In this document: piece by piece, positions 24,460-33,102 of the stretch
Layout: each line of letters opens with the position of its first letter
How positions within the stretch are numbered: position 1 is the stretch's first letter
From: Paludibacteraceae bacterium
Lineage (GTDB): Bacteria > Bacteroidota > Bacteroidia > Bacteroidales > Paludibacteraceae
Assembly (NCBI GenBank): GCA_024401535.1
Contig: JAKSKX010000004.1
Location: 1-64,000, forward strand
Reading direction: 5' to 3'
DNA length: 64,000 bases
The notes under the pieces: model-generated
Database searches by the model: none
What the model was told of the DNA's origin: nothing
The model's input: the letters and a program-made list of their open reading frames with translations, nothing else
Position numbers and translations under genes: made by a program

Positions 24460-25257
24460 ATGGTCAAGTATATAATACGTAAATTCCCGTTCGGCAGTGT
24501 ACTTCTTGCAGTCGTATTCGTATTCGCTCTATTTTTCCTGCTTACCGCGACATACGAAGCAGCACCTCAGGAATGGAAAGAGGGCAAACTACACAAGCGT
24601 GAAGGCGTGCTGAAAACAGCAAAGCAGATAACAACATCCAGCAGAGGCAAAAGGGGAAATCAACGCGCTCACAGCTACTACATCATACTAAGCCACAAAG
24701 CTCTAGACACAAAATATAAGAGTATCAGAGCACTGCCCCGCATTCGTGTGGCGAAAGATTTGACAGTACGGGACGAATCTAAAAACGGGAAAAGAGTTTC
24801 TCTGGAAAACTACAAGGACTTTATAGGCAAGAATGTTGTTCTATATGAAAGGGACTCGAAGGTAATACAAAGACTGGATGTCGAAGGCCAAAAGATATTT
24901 GACAACTTCGAATATACATGGAACTGGAAAAAGTTCGCTTTCTTTTCGGTAATCTCGCTGATTCTGATTTACTACATACTTGTGGTTGCATGGTATGTGT
25001 TCTGGCTAAATCCCGAAGAATCAAATGAATTTCTGAACTACGGTAAAATCATTAGCAGGACGAAAAACAAAATCAACTCCTTTGAAAGTGACGGAAAACT
25101 GTACGAAAAGAATTTGAACACCAAGGAATGCACCATAACATACAGCTTCAACCATGTCAGCCATACTACAAGTATTTCCAACCAGGAATTTGAAGATGCG
25201 AAGTTCAATTACGTCAACTCCGACGAATTCAAAAGAAAACATGGCATAGCAAAATAG
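24460..25257 (+). CDS. Two-pass membrane protein of unknown function
   Basis: A 265-residue protein with transmembrane segments at about residues 10-32 and 152-178. The roughly 115-residue loop between them is basic and predicted beta-rich (VLKTAKQITTSS, NVVLYERDSKVIQRLD), and an 85-residue soluble C-terminal part follows. The two-helix-with-beta-loop layout resembles DUF3592-type proteins, but I would not assign it. A TACATTTG -7 box is at 24418-24425. It ends at a bidirectional terminator shared with tyrS. Confidence 0.8.
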   Translation: MVKYIIRKFPFGSVLLAVVFVFALFFLLTATYEAAPQEWKEGKLHKREGVLKTAKQITTSSRGKRGNQRAHSYYIILSHKALDTKYKSIRALPRIRVAKDLTVRDESKNGKRVSLENYKDFIGKNVVLYERDSKVIQRLDVEGQKIFDNFEYTWNWKKFAFFSVISLILIYYILVVAWYVFWLNPEESNEFLNYGKIISRTKNKINSFESDGKLYEKNLNTKECTITYSFNHVSHTTSISNQEFEDAKFNYVNSDEFKRKHGIAK

Positions 25258-25275
25258 TTATGACAACCGAACAGC

Positions 25276-25308
25276 AAAAAAGGAGCGAGATTACTCTCGC
25301 TCCTTTTC
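25276..25308. terminator. Bidirectional terminator between convergent genes
   Basis: AAAAAAGGAGCGAGA pairs with TCTCGCTCCTTTT around TTAC. It serves the membrane protein gene on the plus strand and tyrS on the minus strand. Confidence 0.9.
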
Positions 25309-25332
25309 TATTATGTGTATTGTTGCCTGCAA

Positions 25333-26628
25333 TTACTTAGCAATGACAAGGAAGTAGTTCTTCTTTCCCTTCTGCATAACGATATACTTGCCGTTAAGCA
25401 ACATAGACGAATCAAGCGCAAGGTCCGATGTAGCCATCTTTTCCTTGTTCATTGAAACACCGCCACCCTGAACAAGCTTTCTCATCTCACCCTTTGAAGC
25501 GAAGATGTTGTTCTCGCCGGCGAATAGGTCAGAAGCCTTAGCACCAGCCTCTACATCTGCCTTTGATATCTCGAACTGGGGAACTCCCTCAAATACAGAA
25601 AGAAGAGTCTCCTCGTCAAGTTTCTTCAAAGAATCAGCTGTTGCATTACCGAACAAGATGTTTGAAGCCTCGACAGCAGCCTCATAATCCTCGCGAGAGT
25701 GAACCATAACTGTGATTTCCTCTGCAAGTTTCTTCTGAAGCGGACGCAAATGAGGAGCTTCTGCCTGCTGCTTAACCAATCCCTCAATCTCCTCCTTCGA
25801 AAGAGAAGTGAAAATCTTGATGTACTTCTCGGCATCGTCATCGGAAACATTCAACCAGAATTGGTAGAACTTGTAAGGAGAAGTGCGCTTTCTGTCCAAC
25901 CAAACATTACCGCTTTCAGTCTTTCCGAACTTCTTTCCGTCTGCCTTAGTGATTAGCGGACAAGTAAGTGCGTATGCCTCGGCACCGCTAACCTTGTGAA
26001 TCATAGCAGTTCCTGTTGTGATGTTACCCCATTGGTCTGCACCACCCAACTGAAGCTTGCAGTTCTTATGCTCGTTCAAATATAGAAAATCGTAGCCCTG
26101 AAGAAGCTGGTAAGAGAACTCAGTAAAGGACATTCCGTCAGCACCGTTCTCACCTGTGAAACGACGCTTAACAGAATCTTTGCTCATCATATAGTTGACA
26201 GTGATAAGCTTACCGATGTTTCTGATGAAGTCAAGGAATGTGAAATCCTTCATCCAGTCATAATTGTTAACAAGCTCTGCGGCGTTAGGTGCATCGCTGT
26301 CAAAATCAAGGAACTTAGCAAGCTGATTCTTGATGCACTCCTGATTGTGACGTAGCAAAGGCTCGTCAATAAGCACACGCTCCTGAGACTTTCCTGAAGG
26401 GTCTCCGATCATACCTGTAGCACCACCGATAAGGGCAATAGGCTTGTGACCTGAACGCTGGAAGTGACGAAGCATCATCACACCAACCAAGTGACCAATA
26501 TGAAGGGAGTCCGCAGTAGGATCAATACCCAAATATGCCGAAGTCATCTCCTTCTTAAGCTGATCCTCAGTGCCTGGCGTCATGTCCTGAATCATGCCGC
26601 GCCATCTCAATTCTTCTACGAAATTCAT
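25333..26628 (-). CDS. tyrS: Tyrosyl-tRNA synthetase
   Basis: A 431-residue class I synthetase that charges tRNA-Tyr. The HIGH signature is LHIGH (42-46). The KMSKS loop is represented by KKFGKTESG, usual for bacterial TyrRS, with LQGYDF and GGADQWGN for tyrosine binding. A C-terminal S4-like RNA-binding domain contains VQGGGVSMN. Length and end points are normal. It is transcribed alone, convergent with the membrane protein gene and divergent from efp. Confidence 0.97.
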   Translation of the reverse strand: MNFVEELRWRGMIQDMTPGTEDQLKKEMTSAYLGIDPTADSLHIGHLVGVMMLRHFQRSGHKPIALIGGATGMIGDPSGKSQERVLIDEPLLRHNQECIKNQLAKFLDFDSDAPNAAELVNNYDWMKDFTFLDFIRNIGKLITVNYMMSKDSVKRRFTGENGADGMSFTEFSYQLLQGYDFLYLNEHKNCKLQLGGADQWGNITTGTAMIHKVSGAEAYALTCPLITKADGKKFGKTESGNVWLDRKRTSPYKFYQFWLNVSDDDAEKYIKIFTSLSKEEIEGLVKQQAEAPHLRPLQKKLAEEITVMVHSREDYEAAVEASNILFGNATADSLKKLDEETLLSVFEGVPQFEISKADVEAGAKASDLFAGENNIFASKGEMRKLVQGGGVSMNKEKMATSDLALDSSMLLNGKYIVMQKGKKNYFLVIAK

Positions 26629-26701
26629 ATAATGTATTTTATTTACTCAAACATTGACGTTTAAAATTCGAGTGCAAAAATAACATTTTTATGCACATTA
26701 C

Positions 26702-26732
26702 TTTGTATGTTTGTCAAAATAAACTAACTTTG
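26702..26732 (+). promoter_or_regulatory. Promoter of efp
   Basis: TTTG (26702-26705) and TAACTTTG (26725-26732) at the ideal 19-bp spacing, 34 bp upstream of the start codon. Confidence 0.85.
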
Positions 26733-26766
26733 CGACCAAAATAACCCAAAAAGTAATAAATTTCTT

Positions 26767-27330
26767 ATGATTAATTCACAAGATATCAAGATCGGAAGTT
26801 GTATCCGTATGGACGGAAAGCTTTACTTCTGTATCGATTTCCAGCATGTAAAGCCAGGTAAGGGTAACACAATCATGCGTGTTAAACTTAAGTGTGTAAC
26901 TGACGGACGTGTCCTAGAGCGTCGTTTCGATATCGGCGAGAAGCTAGAGGATGTACGTGTTGAGCGCCGCGAGCACCAGTACTCTTACAAGGAGGGTGAT
27001 GATCTAGTCTTCATGAACACAGAGACTTGGGAGCAGGTTCTTCTTAGCCCAGAGCTAGTAACAGGTGTTGAGTACATGAAGGAAGGCGACACAGTTGAGC
27101 TTGTTATCGATGCTTCAACAGAGACAGTTCTTTTCGGTGAGATGCCAGTTAAGACTAAGCTTAAGGTTACTTACACTGAGCCAGGTATCAAGGGTGATAC
27201 AGCTACTAACACACTTAAGCCTGCAACTCTTGAGACAGGTGCTGAGGTTCGTGTTCCTCTATTCATCGAGGAGGGAGCTATCATCGAGATCGACACACGC
27301 GACGGTTCTTACCAGGGTCGTGAGAGATAA
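26767..27330 (+). CDS. efp: Translation elongation factor P
   Basis: A 187-residue EF-P of normal length with KOW-like domain I, two OB-fold domains and the C-terminal signature EVRVPLFIEEGAIIEIDTRDGSYQGR. EF-P relieves ribosome stalling at proline runs. The tip loop reads KPGKGN with Lys32 at the usual modification position. Lysyl-modifying EpmA/B are not in the window. It has a strong promoter and uses preferred codons (GAG, GTT, CTT, AAG), consistent with high expression. Confidence 0.97.
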   Translation: MINSQDIKIGSCIRMDGKLYFCIDFQHVKPGKGNTIMRVKLKCVTDGRVLERRFDIGEKLEDVRVERREHQYSYKEGDDLVFMNTETWEQVLLSPELVTGVEYMKEGDTVELVIDASTETVLFGEMPVKTKLKVTYTEPGIKGDTATNTLKPATLETGAEVRVPLFIEEGAIIEIDTRDGSYQGRER

Positions 27331-27353
27331 TACATCCAATTAGGAACAATATT

Positions 27354-27399
27354 AAGAATTAAGAATAATCACTTAGGTGCTCGTTCTTAATTCTTATTT
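27354..27399 (+). terminator. Terminator or attenuator between efp and the AICAR transformylase gene
   Basis: AAGAATTAAGAA pairs with TTCTTAATTCTT around an 18-nt loop, followed by ATTTTCATTT. It ends 17 bp before the next start codon, so it could terminate efp or regulate read-through. Confidence 0.6.
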
Positions 27400-27415
27400 T
27401 CATTTATATAAGTAT

Positions 27416-28588
27416 ATGAAAGAACTAGCACTTAAATACGGTTGTAATCCCAACCAGAAGCCTTCTCGCATCTTTATGGAGGAGGGTGAGTTGCCAATAG
27501 AGGTTCTTTGCGGTCGTCCCGGCTACATCAACCTTCTTGATGCTTTCAACTCTTGGCAGCTTGTAAGAGAGCTTAAAGAGGCTACAGGCCTTCCTGCAGC
27601 TGCATCGTTCAAGCACGTGTCTCCGGCAGGCGCAGCTGTTGCTGTTCCTTTGTCTGACACTCTAAAGAAAATCTATTTCGTAGATGACAAGGAGCTTAGC
27701 CCTATGGCTACAGCTTACGCAAGAGCTCGTGGAGCTGACAGAATGTCTTCGTTCGGTGACTTCATCGCTCTTTCTGACACTTGCGACAAGCAGACTGCCG
27801 ACCTTATCGCTCGCGAGGTTAGTGACGGTATCATCGCTCCTGACTACACTCCTGAAGCACTAGAGATACTTAAGGGCAAGCGCAAAGGTACATACTGCAT
27901 CATCAAGATGGACACTAACTACCGCCCTAACCCAATTGAGCGCAAGCAGGTGTTCGGTGTGACTTTCGAGCAGGGACGTAACGAGCTAAAGATAGACGAG
28001 TCTCTATTCCAGGAGTTCCCTACTAAGCTAAAGAGCTTCCCAGAGTCGGCTAAGCGTGACCTTCTTATCGCACTTATCACTCTTAAATATACTCAGTCTA
28101 ACTCTGTATGCTATGCAAAGGATGGTCAGGCTATCGGTATCGGAGCTGGACAGCAGAGCCGTATCCACTGTACTCGTCTTGCAGGAAATAAGGCTGACAT
28201 CTGGTATCTTCGCCAGAACCCTAAGGTGATGAACTTGCCTTTCAAGGAGGGAATCAAGCGCGCAGACAGAGATAACACTATCGACGTTTACATCAGCGAC
28301 GACTATATGGACGTGCTTGCGGATGGAGTTTGGGAGAACTTCTTTACTGAGAAGCCTGAGCCTATTACACGTGAGGAGAAGCGTGCATGGTTGGACACTA
28401 TGACAGATGTGGCTCTTGGATCGGATGCTTTCTTCCCATTCGGAGACAATATCGAGCGTGCTAACAAGAGCGGTGTAAAGTTTATCGCTCAGCCAGGTGG
28501 TTCGGTACGTGATGACAATGTTATCGAGTGCTGCGACAGACTTGGAATCACTATGACTTTCACTGGAATCAGACTATTCCACCACTAA
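27416..28588 (+). CDS. Stand-alone AICAR transformylase (PurH C-terminal domain)
   Basis: A 390-residue protein corresponding to the transformylase half of PurH without the IMP cyclohydrolase domain. It starts MKELALKYGCNPNQKPSR, contains ASFKHVSPAGAA with the conserved Lys-His pair, YTQSNSVCYAKDGQ, GAGQQSRIHC and the end FIAQPGGSVRDD. It should transfer a formyl group from 10-formyl-THF to AICAR in purine synthesis. The start at 27416 is preferred because the upstream in-frame ATG lies inside the terminator stem. A separate IMP cyclohydrolase or full PurH must exist elsewhere. Confidence 0.9.
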   Translation: MKELALKYGCNPNQKPSRIFMEEGELPIEVLCGRPGYINLLDAFNSWQLVRELKEATGLPAAASFKHVSPAGAAVAVPLSDTLKKIYFVDDKELSPMATAYARARGADRMSSFGDFIALSDTCDKQTADLIAREVSDGIIAPDYTPEALEILKGKRKGTYCIIKMDTNYRPNPIERKQVFGVTFEQGRNELKIDESLFQEFPTKLKSFPESAKRDLLIALITLKYTQSNSVCYAKDGQAIGIGAGQQSRIHCTRLAGNKADIWYLRQNPKVMNLPFKEGIKRADRDNTIDVYISDDYMDVLADGVWENFFTEKPEPITREEKRAWLDTMTDVALGSDAFFPFGDNIERANKSGVKFIAQPGGSVRDDNVIECCDRLGITMTFTGIRLFHH

Positions 28589-28617
28589 TAGGGTGCGGAT
28601 ATAGAGCCGATAAAAAG

Positions 28618-28651
28618 AGGAGTTGGGCAGAAATGTCCAACTCCTTTTTTT
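28618..28651 (+). terminator. Terminator of the AICAR transformylase gene
   Basis: AGGAGTTGG pairs with CCAACTCCT around a 10-nt loop, then seven T. Confidence 0.92.
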
Positions 28652-28708
28652 GTCATATAACTAAACCAATAAAAAAATATACCTGTGGGGTGGGTGCCGT
28701 GTATAGAG

Positions 28709-29437
28709 CTATACTGCGGCGGCTGCGATGTCCCTGCTACCTGAATTGAGCGCAGATACCTTCATGCTGCGCTTCACTCTGTCGAATGAGCCTAGGAACT
28801 TTCTCACGTTGTCGGAGCGCTCGTCGTCTGAGGTTTGGAAGATTTCACTCATGTGAAGCTCGTTGTCGAGTTTGGTTATGATAAGCGAAAGTATGCGGTC
28901 CGTGTCCCATCGCTTGTCGAACTGCTTTTCGATTGTGGAGATGCGGATGTCCTGCTTGACCATGTCAGATATGATTGTGTCAGCCTGCGCCATTAGGGTG
29001 CGAAGGTTGTCCAGAAGAGACTGGGTAGAGGCAGTCGGCATGGTTTCATACTTCATGAGGAAAGAACGCACGTTCGAGAGTATGGTCGGGATAGTGTCCC
29101 CGTGGCGGATGATGGAACGCTCCTCGAAGATTTGTCTGGCAGAGGAATTGTCCGACTGAAGGATGTATGCCTCGAGAGACTTGAAGAGGGCGACTTTGAC
29201 AGCCTTGATTTCACGGACGATGTTCTTCAGGTCGGAGCGGTGATGGTTCTTGCGTACCTGCTTGACATTCTGAAGCTCGTTGTTGATGCACTCGGCGAAC
29301 TTGTCACGGAGAGTGTCGTCCAAACCGTCAACCATAGCCGCATGAATCTCCTGCATGAAAGACAAATGTGTAGTGTCATCCAACTGCGAGATGAATGACG
29401 AGCCCTTCATAGTGATATACCTCGATGTTTTTCTCAT
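28709..29437 (-). CDS. Helical protein resembling DUF6261
   Basis: A 242-residue largely alpha-helical protein without signal peptide or membrane segment. It contains THLSFMQEIHAAMVDG near the start, a central charged helix (RSDLKNIVREIKAVKVALF) and a serine/arginine-rich end. It resembles a Bacteroidales-restricted family (DUF6261) often found in variable regions; function unknown. An alternative start is the ATG nine codons in. It borders the 42-bp satellite region and has no obvious promoter. Confidence 0.7.
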   Translation of the reverse strand: MRKTSRYITMKGSSFISQLDDTTHLSFMQEIHAAMVDGLDDTLRDKFAECINNELQNVKQVRKNHHRSDLKNIVREIKAVKVALFKSLEAYILQSDNSSARQIFEERSIIRHGDTIPTILSNVRSFLMKYETMPTASTQSLLDNLRTLMAQADTIISDMVKQDIRISTIEKQFDKRWDTDRILSLIITKLDNELHMSEIFQTSDDERSDNVRKFLGSFDRVKRSMKVSALNSGSRDIAAAAV

Positions 29438-29862
29438 AAGAATAAGTTTTTAGTTGCGGGAGCGCGGCTGTGCAGTCAGTCCACCGGTACAAACAGCAGG
29501 GCGGAACAAGAAAAAGAACGGCTCCGAGGGGGTGAATAAAAGTCTAAAAATAACTCGATATTTGTTGAAAAATAAAGAAGCAAGCCCGGAGCCGTTCATG
29601 CAAACAAATCACGCAAATCCATCTTTACATCTGCAAAGATATTCATAAAAATGAAATCTGCAAAGGGGAAAGGTGAAATCTTGGGCGGAAAATGAGGATT
29701 TCCTACGGAAAAGGTGCGATTTTGTGGCTAAGGCGGTGATATTTCCGTGAAAAATGGCTGACTTGACTGTGGAATTTTGGAGCTAGTCTGGAGTAACGGC
29801 TAATTTTTGCACGGGCGAGCGAAGTGCGGAGCGGAGCGGAGTCTTTGCTGCGGTGCGAGGGT
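29438..29862. other. Gene-free spacer leading into the satellite
   Basis: No coding region is supported. It contains a 10-bp inverted repeat AACGGCTCCG/CGGAGCCGTT (29517-29526 and 29587-29596), 60 bp apart. From about 29,690 there are weak 42-bp-spaced echoes of the satellite motif (GGATTTCCTACGG at about 29696, GATATTTCCGTG at 29738). Confidence 0.5.
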
Positions 29863-30996
29863 GGATGTTTCTGCGCGGGGAGGTCTGCGGTGGAGCAATA
29901 ACTTGGAGTTTTCGTTTGGAGTGGGCTGACTTTTGGGCGTGTGGGCGGAGGTTTCTGCGAGGTTGGGGCGGATTGGTGGTGTGTGGGTGGAGGTTTCTGC
30001 GTGGTTGGGGCTAATTTTTGGCGTGTTGGTGGAGGTTTCTTTACTTCTAGAGGTGTTTTGGGGTGCGCAAATTGACCTTTCTTTGGGAAACGGCCAGAAA
30101 TTGTGGGAAGATTTTATGTTGTGCGGTGGAATTGGTGGGAATACGGGGGCGGTGGCGAGGGTGTGCAGTGGAATACACCTTAATATATATAGGGGTTGTG
30201 GGTTGTGCAGTAGAATGGGTGGGAAATCTTATATAGATTATATGTTGTGCAGTGGAATGGGTGGGAATACGGGGGCGGTGGATGGGGTGTGCAGTGGAAT
30301 ACACCTTAATATATATAGGGGTTGGGGGTTGTGCAGTGGAATGGGTGGAAATGTGGGGGCGGGTTGGGGTTTGTGCCTATGCGGAAATAGGGATGCGTGA
30401 AGGGATTTTGAGCGAAGCGGTGGAATATACCTTAATATATATATGGATTTGGGGCGGTGCGGTGGAAACGGTGGAAATGTGTGGGTGGGTTGGGGATTGC
30501 GATAGTGAAATTGTGCAAATCCGTTTTCGGATTTAGGATGTTGCAGTGGAATTTGTGGGAAGTCTTGGGCGGATTTGGGGCGGTGAATGTGATAAGATAC
30601 TCTACCCTATGCGTGTTTTGGGTTGTGCAGCGGAATATGTTGGAATGTATGCGCAGACTTTGAGCTGTGCAGACTGCAAGATGAGTTTGCGCAGGGAAAT
30701 GGAGGTCTTGACAGTGGGAAATGTGCATGATTGTGGAGAAATGGAGGTCTTGGAGGTGGGAAATGTTCACGATTGTGGAAAAATGAAGGTCTTGGGAGTA
30801 AGAAATGTTCACGATTGTGGAGAAATGGTGGTATTGGGAGTGGAAAATGTTCACGAATGTGGAGAAATGGAGGTATTGGGAGTAAGAAATGTTCATGATT
30901 GTGGAGAAATGGAGGTATTGGGAGTGGAAAATGTGCATAATTGTGGAAAAATGGAGGTCTTGAGAGTGGGAAATGTCTGCAAATCCACAAATTCGG
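29863..30996. repeat. Diverged 42-bp satellite, about 27 units
   Basis: Anchors recur every 42 bp. GGAGGTTTCTGCG-like motifs occur at 29863, 29905, 29947, 29989, 30031 and 30073. GTGCAGTGGA-like motifs occur at 30121, 30163, 30205, 30247, 30289, 30331, 30373, 30415, 30457, 30541, 30625 and 30667. GGTCTTG/GGTATTG motifs occur at 30703, 30745, 30787, 30829, 30871, 30913 and 30955. A 126-bp (three-unit) higher-order repeat containing CCTTAATATATATA occurs at 30163, 30289 and 30415. The plus strand is strikingly G-rich. Open frames appear on both strands only because 42 is a multiple of 3; none has a promoter or recognised domain. Confidence 0.85.
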
Positions 30997-31076
30997 AGAT
31001 GCTGTGCAGAATTATGTTGATATCTTTTGGGGTATATGAGGTGGAGATAAGAGGCAAACACTTATCTTTGCAGAAA

Positions 31077-31197
31077 TCATATCAATCATGCGAGAGCATG
31101 TCTTCCAAATTATAGTTATAATAATTTCCAATGTAATTTTCAAAAGATGTATTATATGGGTGCAGCCTGCGAGAGCAGTATGCATCTATTTTTTTGC
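31077..31197 (+). ncRNA. Predicted small RNA cassette 1 of 8
   Basis: A TATCTTTG box at 31063-31070 precedes it. Near the 5' end is a CATGC-GAGA-GCATG hairpin (31087-31100). The 3' hairpin has a 9-bp outer stem (31156-31164 with 31181-31189) and an inner TGC-GAGA-GCA, followed by seven T. Ends are estimates. Confidence 0.4.
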
Positions 31198-31242
31198 GTC
31201 TTTGCTGATGTATATCGGAAATTTGTATTATCTTTGCACCGA

Positions 31243-31360
31243 CAGTAGACTTAAGTATCGTAAAGACGATATGAAATTCATGGAAAAATAAAAATGTTAT
31301 ACTGTTACATAATAAGACTAGTAGTGCGCAGTGCGTGAGCATAGCGCACTTGTTTATTTA
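31243..31360 (+). ncRNA. Predicted small RNA cassette 2 of 8
   Basis: TATCTTTG box at 31229-31236. The 3' hairpin AGTGCGC/GCGCACT (31323-31350) encloses TGC-GTGA-GCA, then a T-rich tail. Confidence 0.45.
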
Positions 31361-31410
31361 TTTCGGAACAAGTCAGGCATGAAAGGAAAAAAGTTGTATC
31401 TTTGCACGCA

Positions 31411-31530
31411 AATGACAACAAAAGAAGGAATACAGAATAAAACAAATATCATAATACAAACAATTTCAAAAGTTTTTAGTTAAAGTAAGGTGTGCATTCT
31501 GCGTGAGCAGGGGGCACACTATCATTTTTA
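31411..31530 (+). ncRNA. Predicted small RNA cassette 3 of 8
   Basis: TATCTTTG box at 31397-31404. The 3' hairpin GTGTGC/GCACAC (31490-31519) encloses TGC-GTGA-GCA, then ATCATTTTT. A near-duplicate of cassette 6, 418 bp downstream. A 23-codon frame here is reduced to 5 codons in the duplicate, arguing against coding. Confidence 0.5.
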
Positions 31531-31579
31531 TATATAAATGACTAGGTATTCACGAAAATAAGTTCTAATTTTGCAATGT

Positions 31580-31655
31580 TTTAGATAAATTTTCAAATTT
31601 AAAATTGTTATATCGTGTGCGTGGTGCGTGAGCATAGCGCACTTTTTCATTTTAT
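31580..31655 (+). ncRNA. Predicted small RNA cassette 4 of 8
   Basis: TAATTTTG box at 31566-31573, preceded by TTCACGAAAATAAGTTC, which is shared with cassette 5. The 3' hairpin GTGTGC/GCGCAC (31615-31642) encloses TGC-GTGA-GCA, then TTTTTCATTTT. Confidence 0.45.
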
Positions 31656-31703
31656 CGAGAAAATGATAGGTTTTCACGAAAATAAGTTCTAATTTTGCAT
31701 TTG

Positions 31704-31780
31704 AAATTAAGCATAGAAATATTTATTATTAGATCACGAGTGTGCGGTGTGCGTGAGCATGGCGCACATTCCTATTTATT
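31704..31780 (+). ncRNA. Predicted small RNA cassette 5 of 8
   Basis: TAATTTTG box at 31690-31697, with the same upstream block as cassette 4. The 3' hairpin GTGTGC/GCGCAC (31740-31767) encloses TGC-GTGA-GCA. The T-tract is weaker (TTCCTATTTATT). Confidence 0.45.
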
Positions 31781-31828
31781 GAAGAACAAGTGAGGCATGA
31801 AAGGAAAAAAGTTGTATCTTTGCACGCA

Positions 31829-31948
31829 AATGACAACAAAAGAATAAGGACATAGTAATACAAATGTCATAATACAAACAATTTAAAATTATAGCTAGAA
31901 TTAAGGTGTGCATTCTGCGTGAGCAGGGGGCACACTATCATTTTTTTG
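31829..31948 (+). ncRNA. Predicted small RNA cassette 6 of 8
   Basis: TATCTTTG box at 31815-31822. The 3' hairpin GTGTGC/GCACAC (31906-31935) encloses TGC-GTGA-GCA, then seven T. Near-duplicate of cassette 3 from promoter to terminator. Confidence 0.5.
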
Positions 31949-31994
31949 CGAAAATTCTTGCATCGGTATGGAAAAACATATATATCTGCAGAGC

Positions 31995-32115
31995 AGAGCA
32001 GAACTGGAGAGGCGTCTGCACTCTTTTATTGAACTGAGAAACAAATAAATTTAACTAATAAATTATATCCTGGAGAGCGGTATGCGTGAGCACACTTCCC
32101 TCCTCCCTTTTTTTA
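31995..32115 (+). ncRNA. Predicted small RNA cassette 7 of 8 (degenerate)
   Basis: The box is imperfect (TATATCTG at 31981-31988). The hairpin at 32072-32103 keeps TGC-GTGA-GCA, but the outer stem is only GGAG/CTCC with mismatches; seven T follow. Confidence 0.35.
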
Positions 32116-32203
32116 TAGGGGCTAAAGTCGGGAAAACAAAAAAGATGAAAAAAAAGATGCCCGGACGCTTGCAGAACGAAAAAAAGATATATCTTTGCAA
32201 CAC

Positions 32204-32320
32204 ATATAAGAGCAAAAGTTAAGACTTTTTATAAATAGGTGGAAAAAACAAAAGCAAAACTATTTTAATGCTAGGAGTGGGTGCTGCGCGAGCAGCGTTC
32301 ACTCCGTCCTTATTTTAATA
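32204..32320 (+). ncRNA. Predicted small RNA cassette 8 of 8
   Basis: TTG (32169-32171) and TATCTTTG (32190-32197) form a promoter with 18-bp spacing. The hairpin GGAGTG/CACTCC (32274-32305) encloses a 5-bp GCTGC-GCGA-GCAGC. An AAGTCGGGAAA segment after the hairpin is shared with cassette 7. Confidence 0.45.
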
Positions 32321-32375
32321 GGGGGGACACAAGTCGGGAAAGAGAAATCCCAAAGAGAAGAAAATCAGAAGCATA

Positions 32376-32407
32376 TTGGTCTATATCAGGAAAATGAAGT
32401 ATCTTTG
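32376..32407 (+). promoter_or_regulatory. Promoter of the 32453 gene
   Basis: TTG (32376-32378) and TATCTTTG (32400-32407), 21 bp apart, 45 bp upstream of the start codon. Confidence 0.6.
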
Positions 32408-32452
32408 CAAGTGAAAATAAAAGTGAAAGTGAAAACAAACCAATAGAGACAT

Positions 32453-33034
32453 ATGAGAAACGGATTCGGCATAATCATAGGGCTGTGGGTGCTTGCCCTT
32501 GGCGGATACATATACTGGCAGAACAGCACAAACGCAACAGAGAGCTATGTGGGCGAGGACGCGGAGGACAAAAGGTTCGCGGAGAAAATCGCAGCCAAGA
32601 AAGTGCAGGACAAGTACATCCCAGACGAGGACAAGTACAAGATAAGGGACATAGGAGCTCCGGACACGGAAATTCTGGAAATAGCACAGAACAGGGAGTG
32701 GACGGCAGTGCAGATTGTCTATGACGGGGGCGCATACGTGTACGGCAAGGCGAGGTACCTGGGCCAAGGAAACTACGAGATAATGAGGAACGATGTGGAT
32801 TCGGTGCCTGTAAACGTCAAGAGGGGCATGATGAAAGCTGAGTTCGGCAACCTTGAGGGGCCAATTATTGTGAGCAGGGTGCTTATAGCGTACTGCTATC
32901 CTGACCACTACATAAAAGTGGAGATTCAAAAAGGGATGACAACCTGGGAAGAAGACAAGTTCGGAAACATAGACAAAAGAACGATAACTATAGGCATCAC
33001 GAGAGAGGTGACGAAGGAAACATATTGTAAATAA
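32453..33034 (+). CDS. Membrane-anchored protein of unknown function
   Basis: A 193-residue protein with one N-terminal transmembrane helix (residues 4-22, GFGIIIGLWVLALGGYIYW), then a charged helix (GEDAEDKRFAEKIAAKKVQDKY). The rest is a beta-rich domain (WTAVQIVYDGGAYVYGKARYL), probably periplasmic. No family is recognised. It has its own promoter just after the small RNA cassettes, and a separate -7 box precedes the next gene. Confidence 0.75.
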   Translation: MRNGFGIIIGLWVLALGGYIYWQNSTNATESYVGEDAEDKRFAEKIAAKKVQDKYIPDEDKYKIRDIGAPDTEILEIAQNREWTAVQIVYDGGAYVYGKARYLGQGNYEIMRNDVDSVPVNVKRGMMKAEFGNLEGPIIVSRVLIAYCYPDHYIKVEIQKGMTTWEEDKFGNIDKRTITIGITREVTKETYCK

Positions 33035-33102
33035 AGCAGCCAAAAGGCACTCTGAAAGAAAAATAAAGCCTATATTTGCAGACAGGAAAAACTCTAAGGA
33101 AG

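Noticed and set aside
27377-27415. Earlier start of the AICAR transformylase
   Set aside because: It would place the start inside the hairpin stem, and the extra residues do not match the family.
29933-31115. Several open frames on both strands in the 42-bp satellite, with 14-residue repeats such as MEVLGVxNVHDCGE and HSQYLHFSTIMNIS
   Set aside because: They occur in multiple frames of both strands because the period is a multiple of 3. None has a promoter, signal peptide or known domain, and they overlap each other.
31323-31350. A known metabolite riboswitch
   Set aside because: The hairpins lie at the 3' end of each cassette and are not followed by a regulated gene; I recognise no aptamer consensus.
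31063-32330. Integron attC sites or a chain of tiny genes in the hairpin cassettes
   Set aside because: No integrase or attC core sites are present. The only short frame is not conserved between the two near-identical cassettes.
33076-33102. Longer start for the exported protein at a TTG codon
   Set aside because: That codon is part of the TATATTTG -7 box, so translation must begin downstream at 33103 or 33112.
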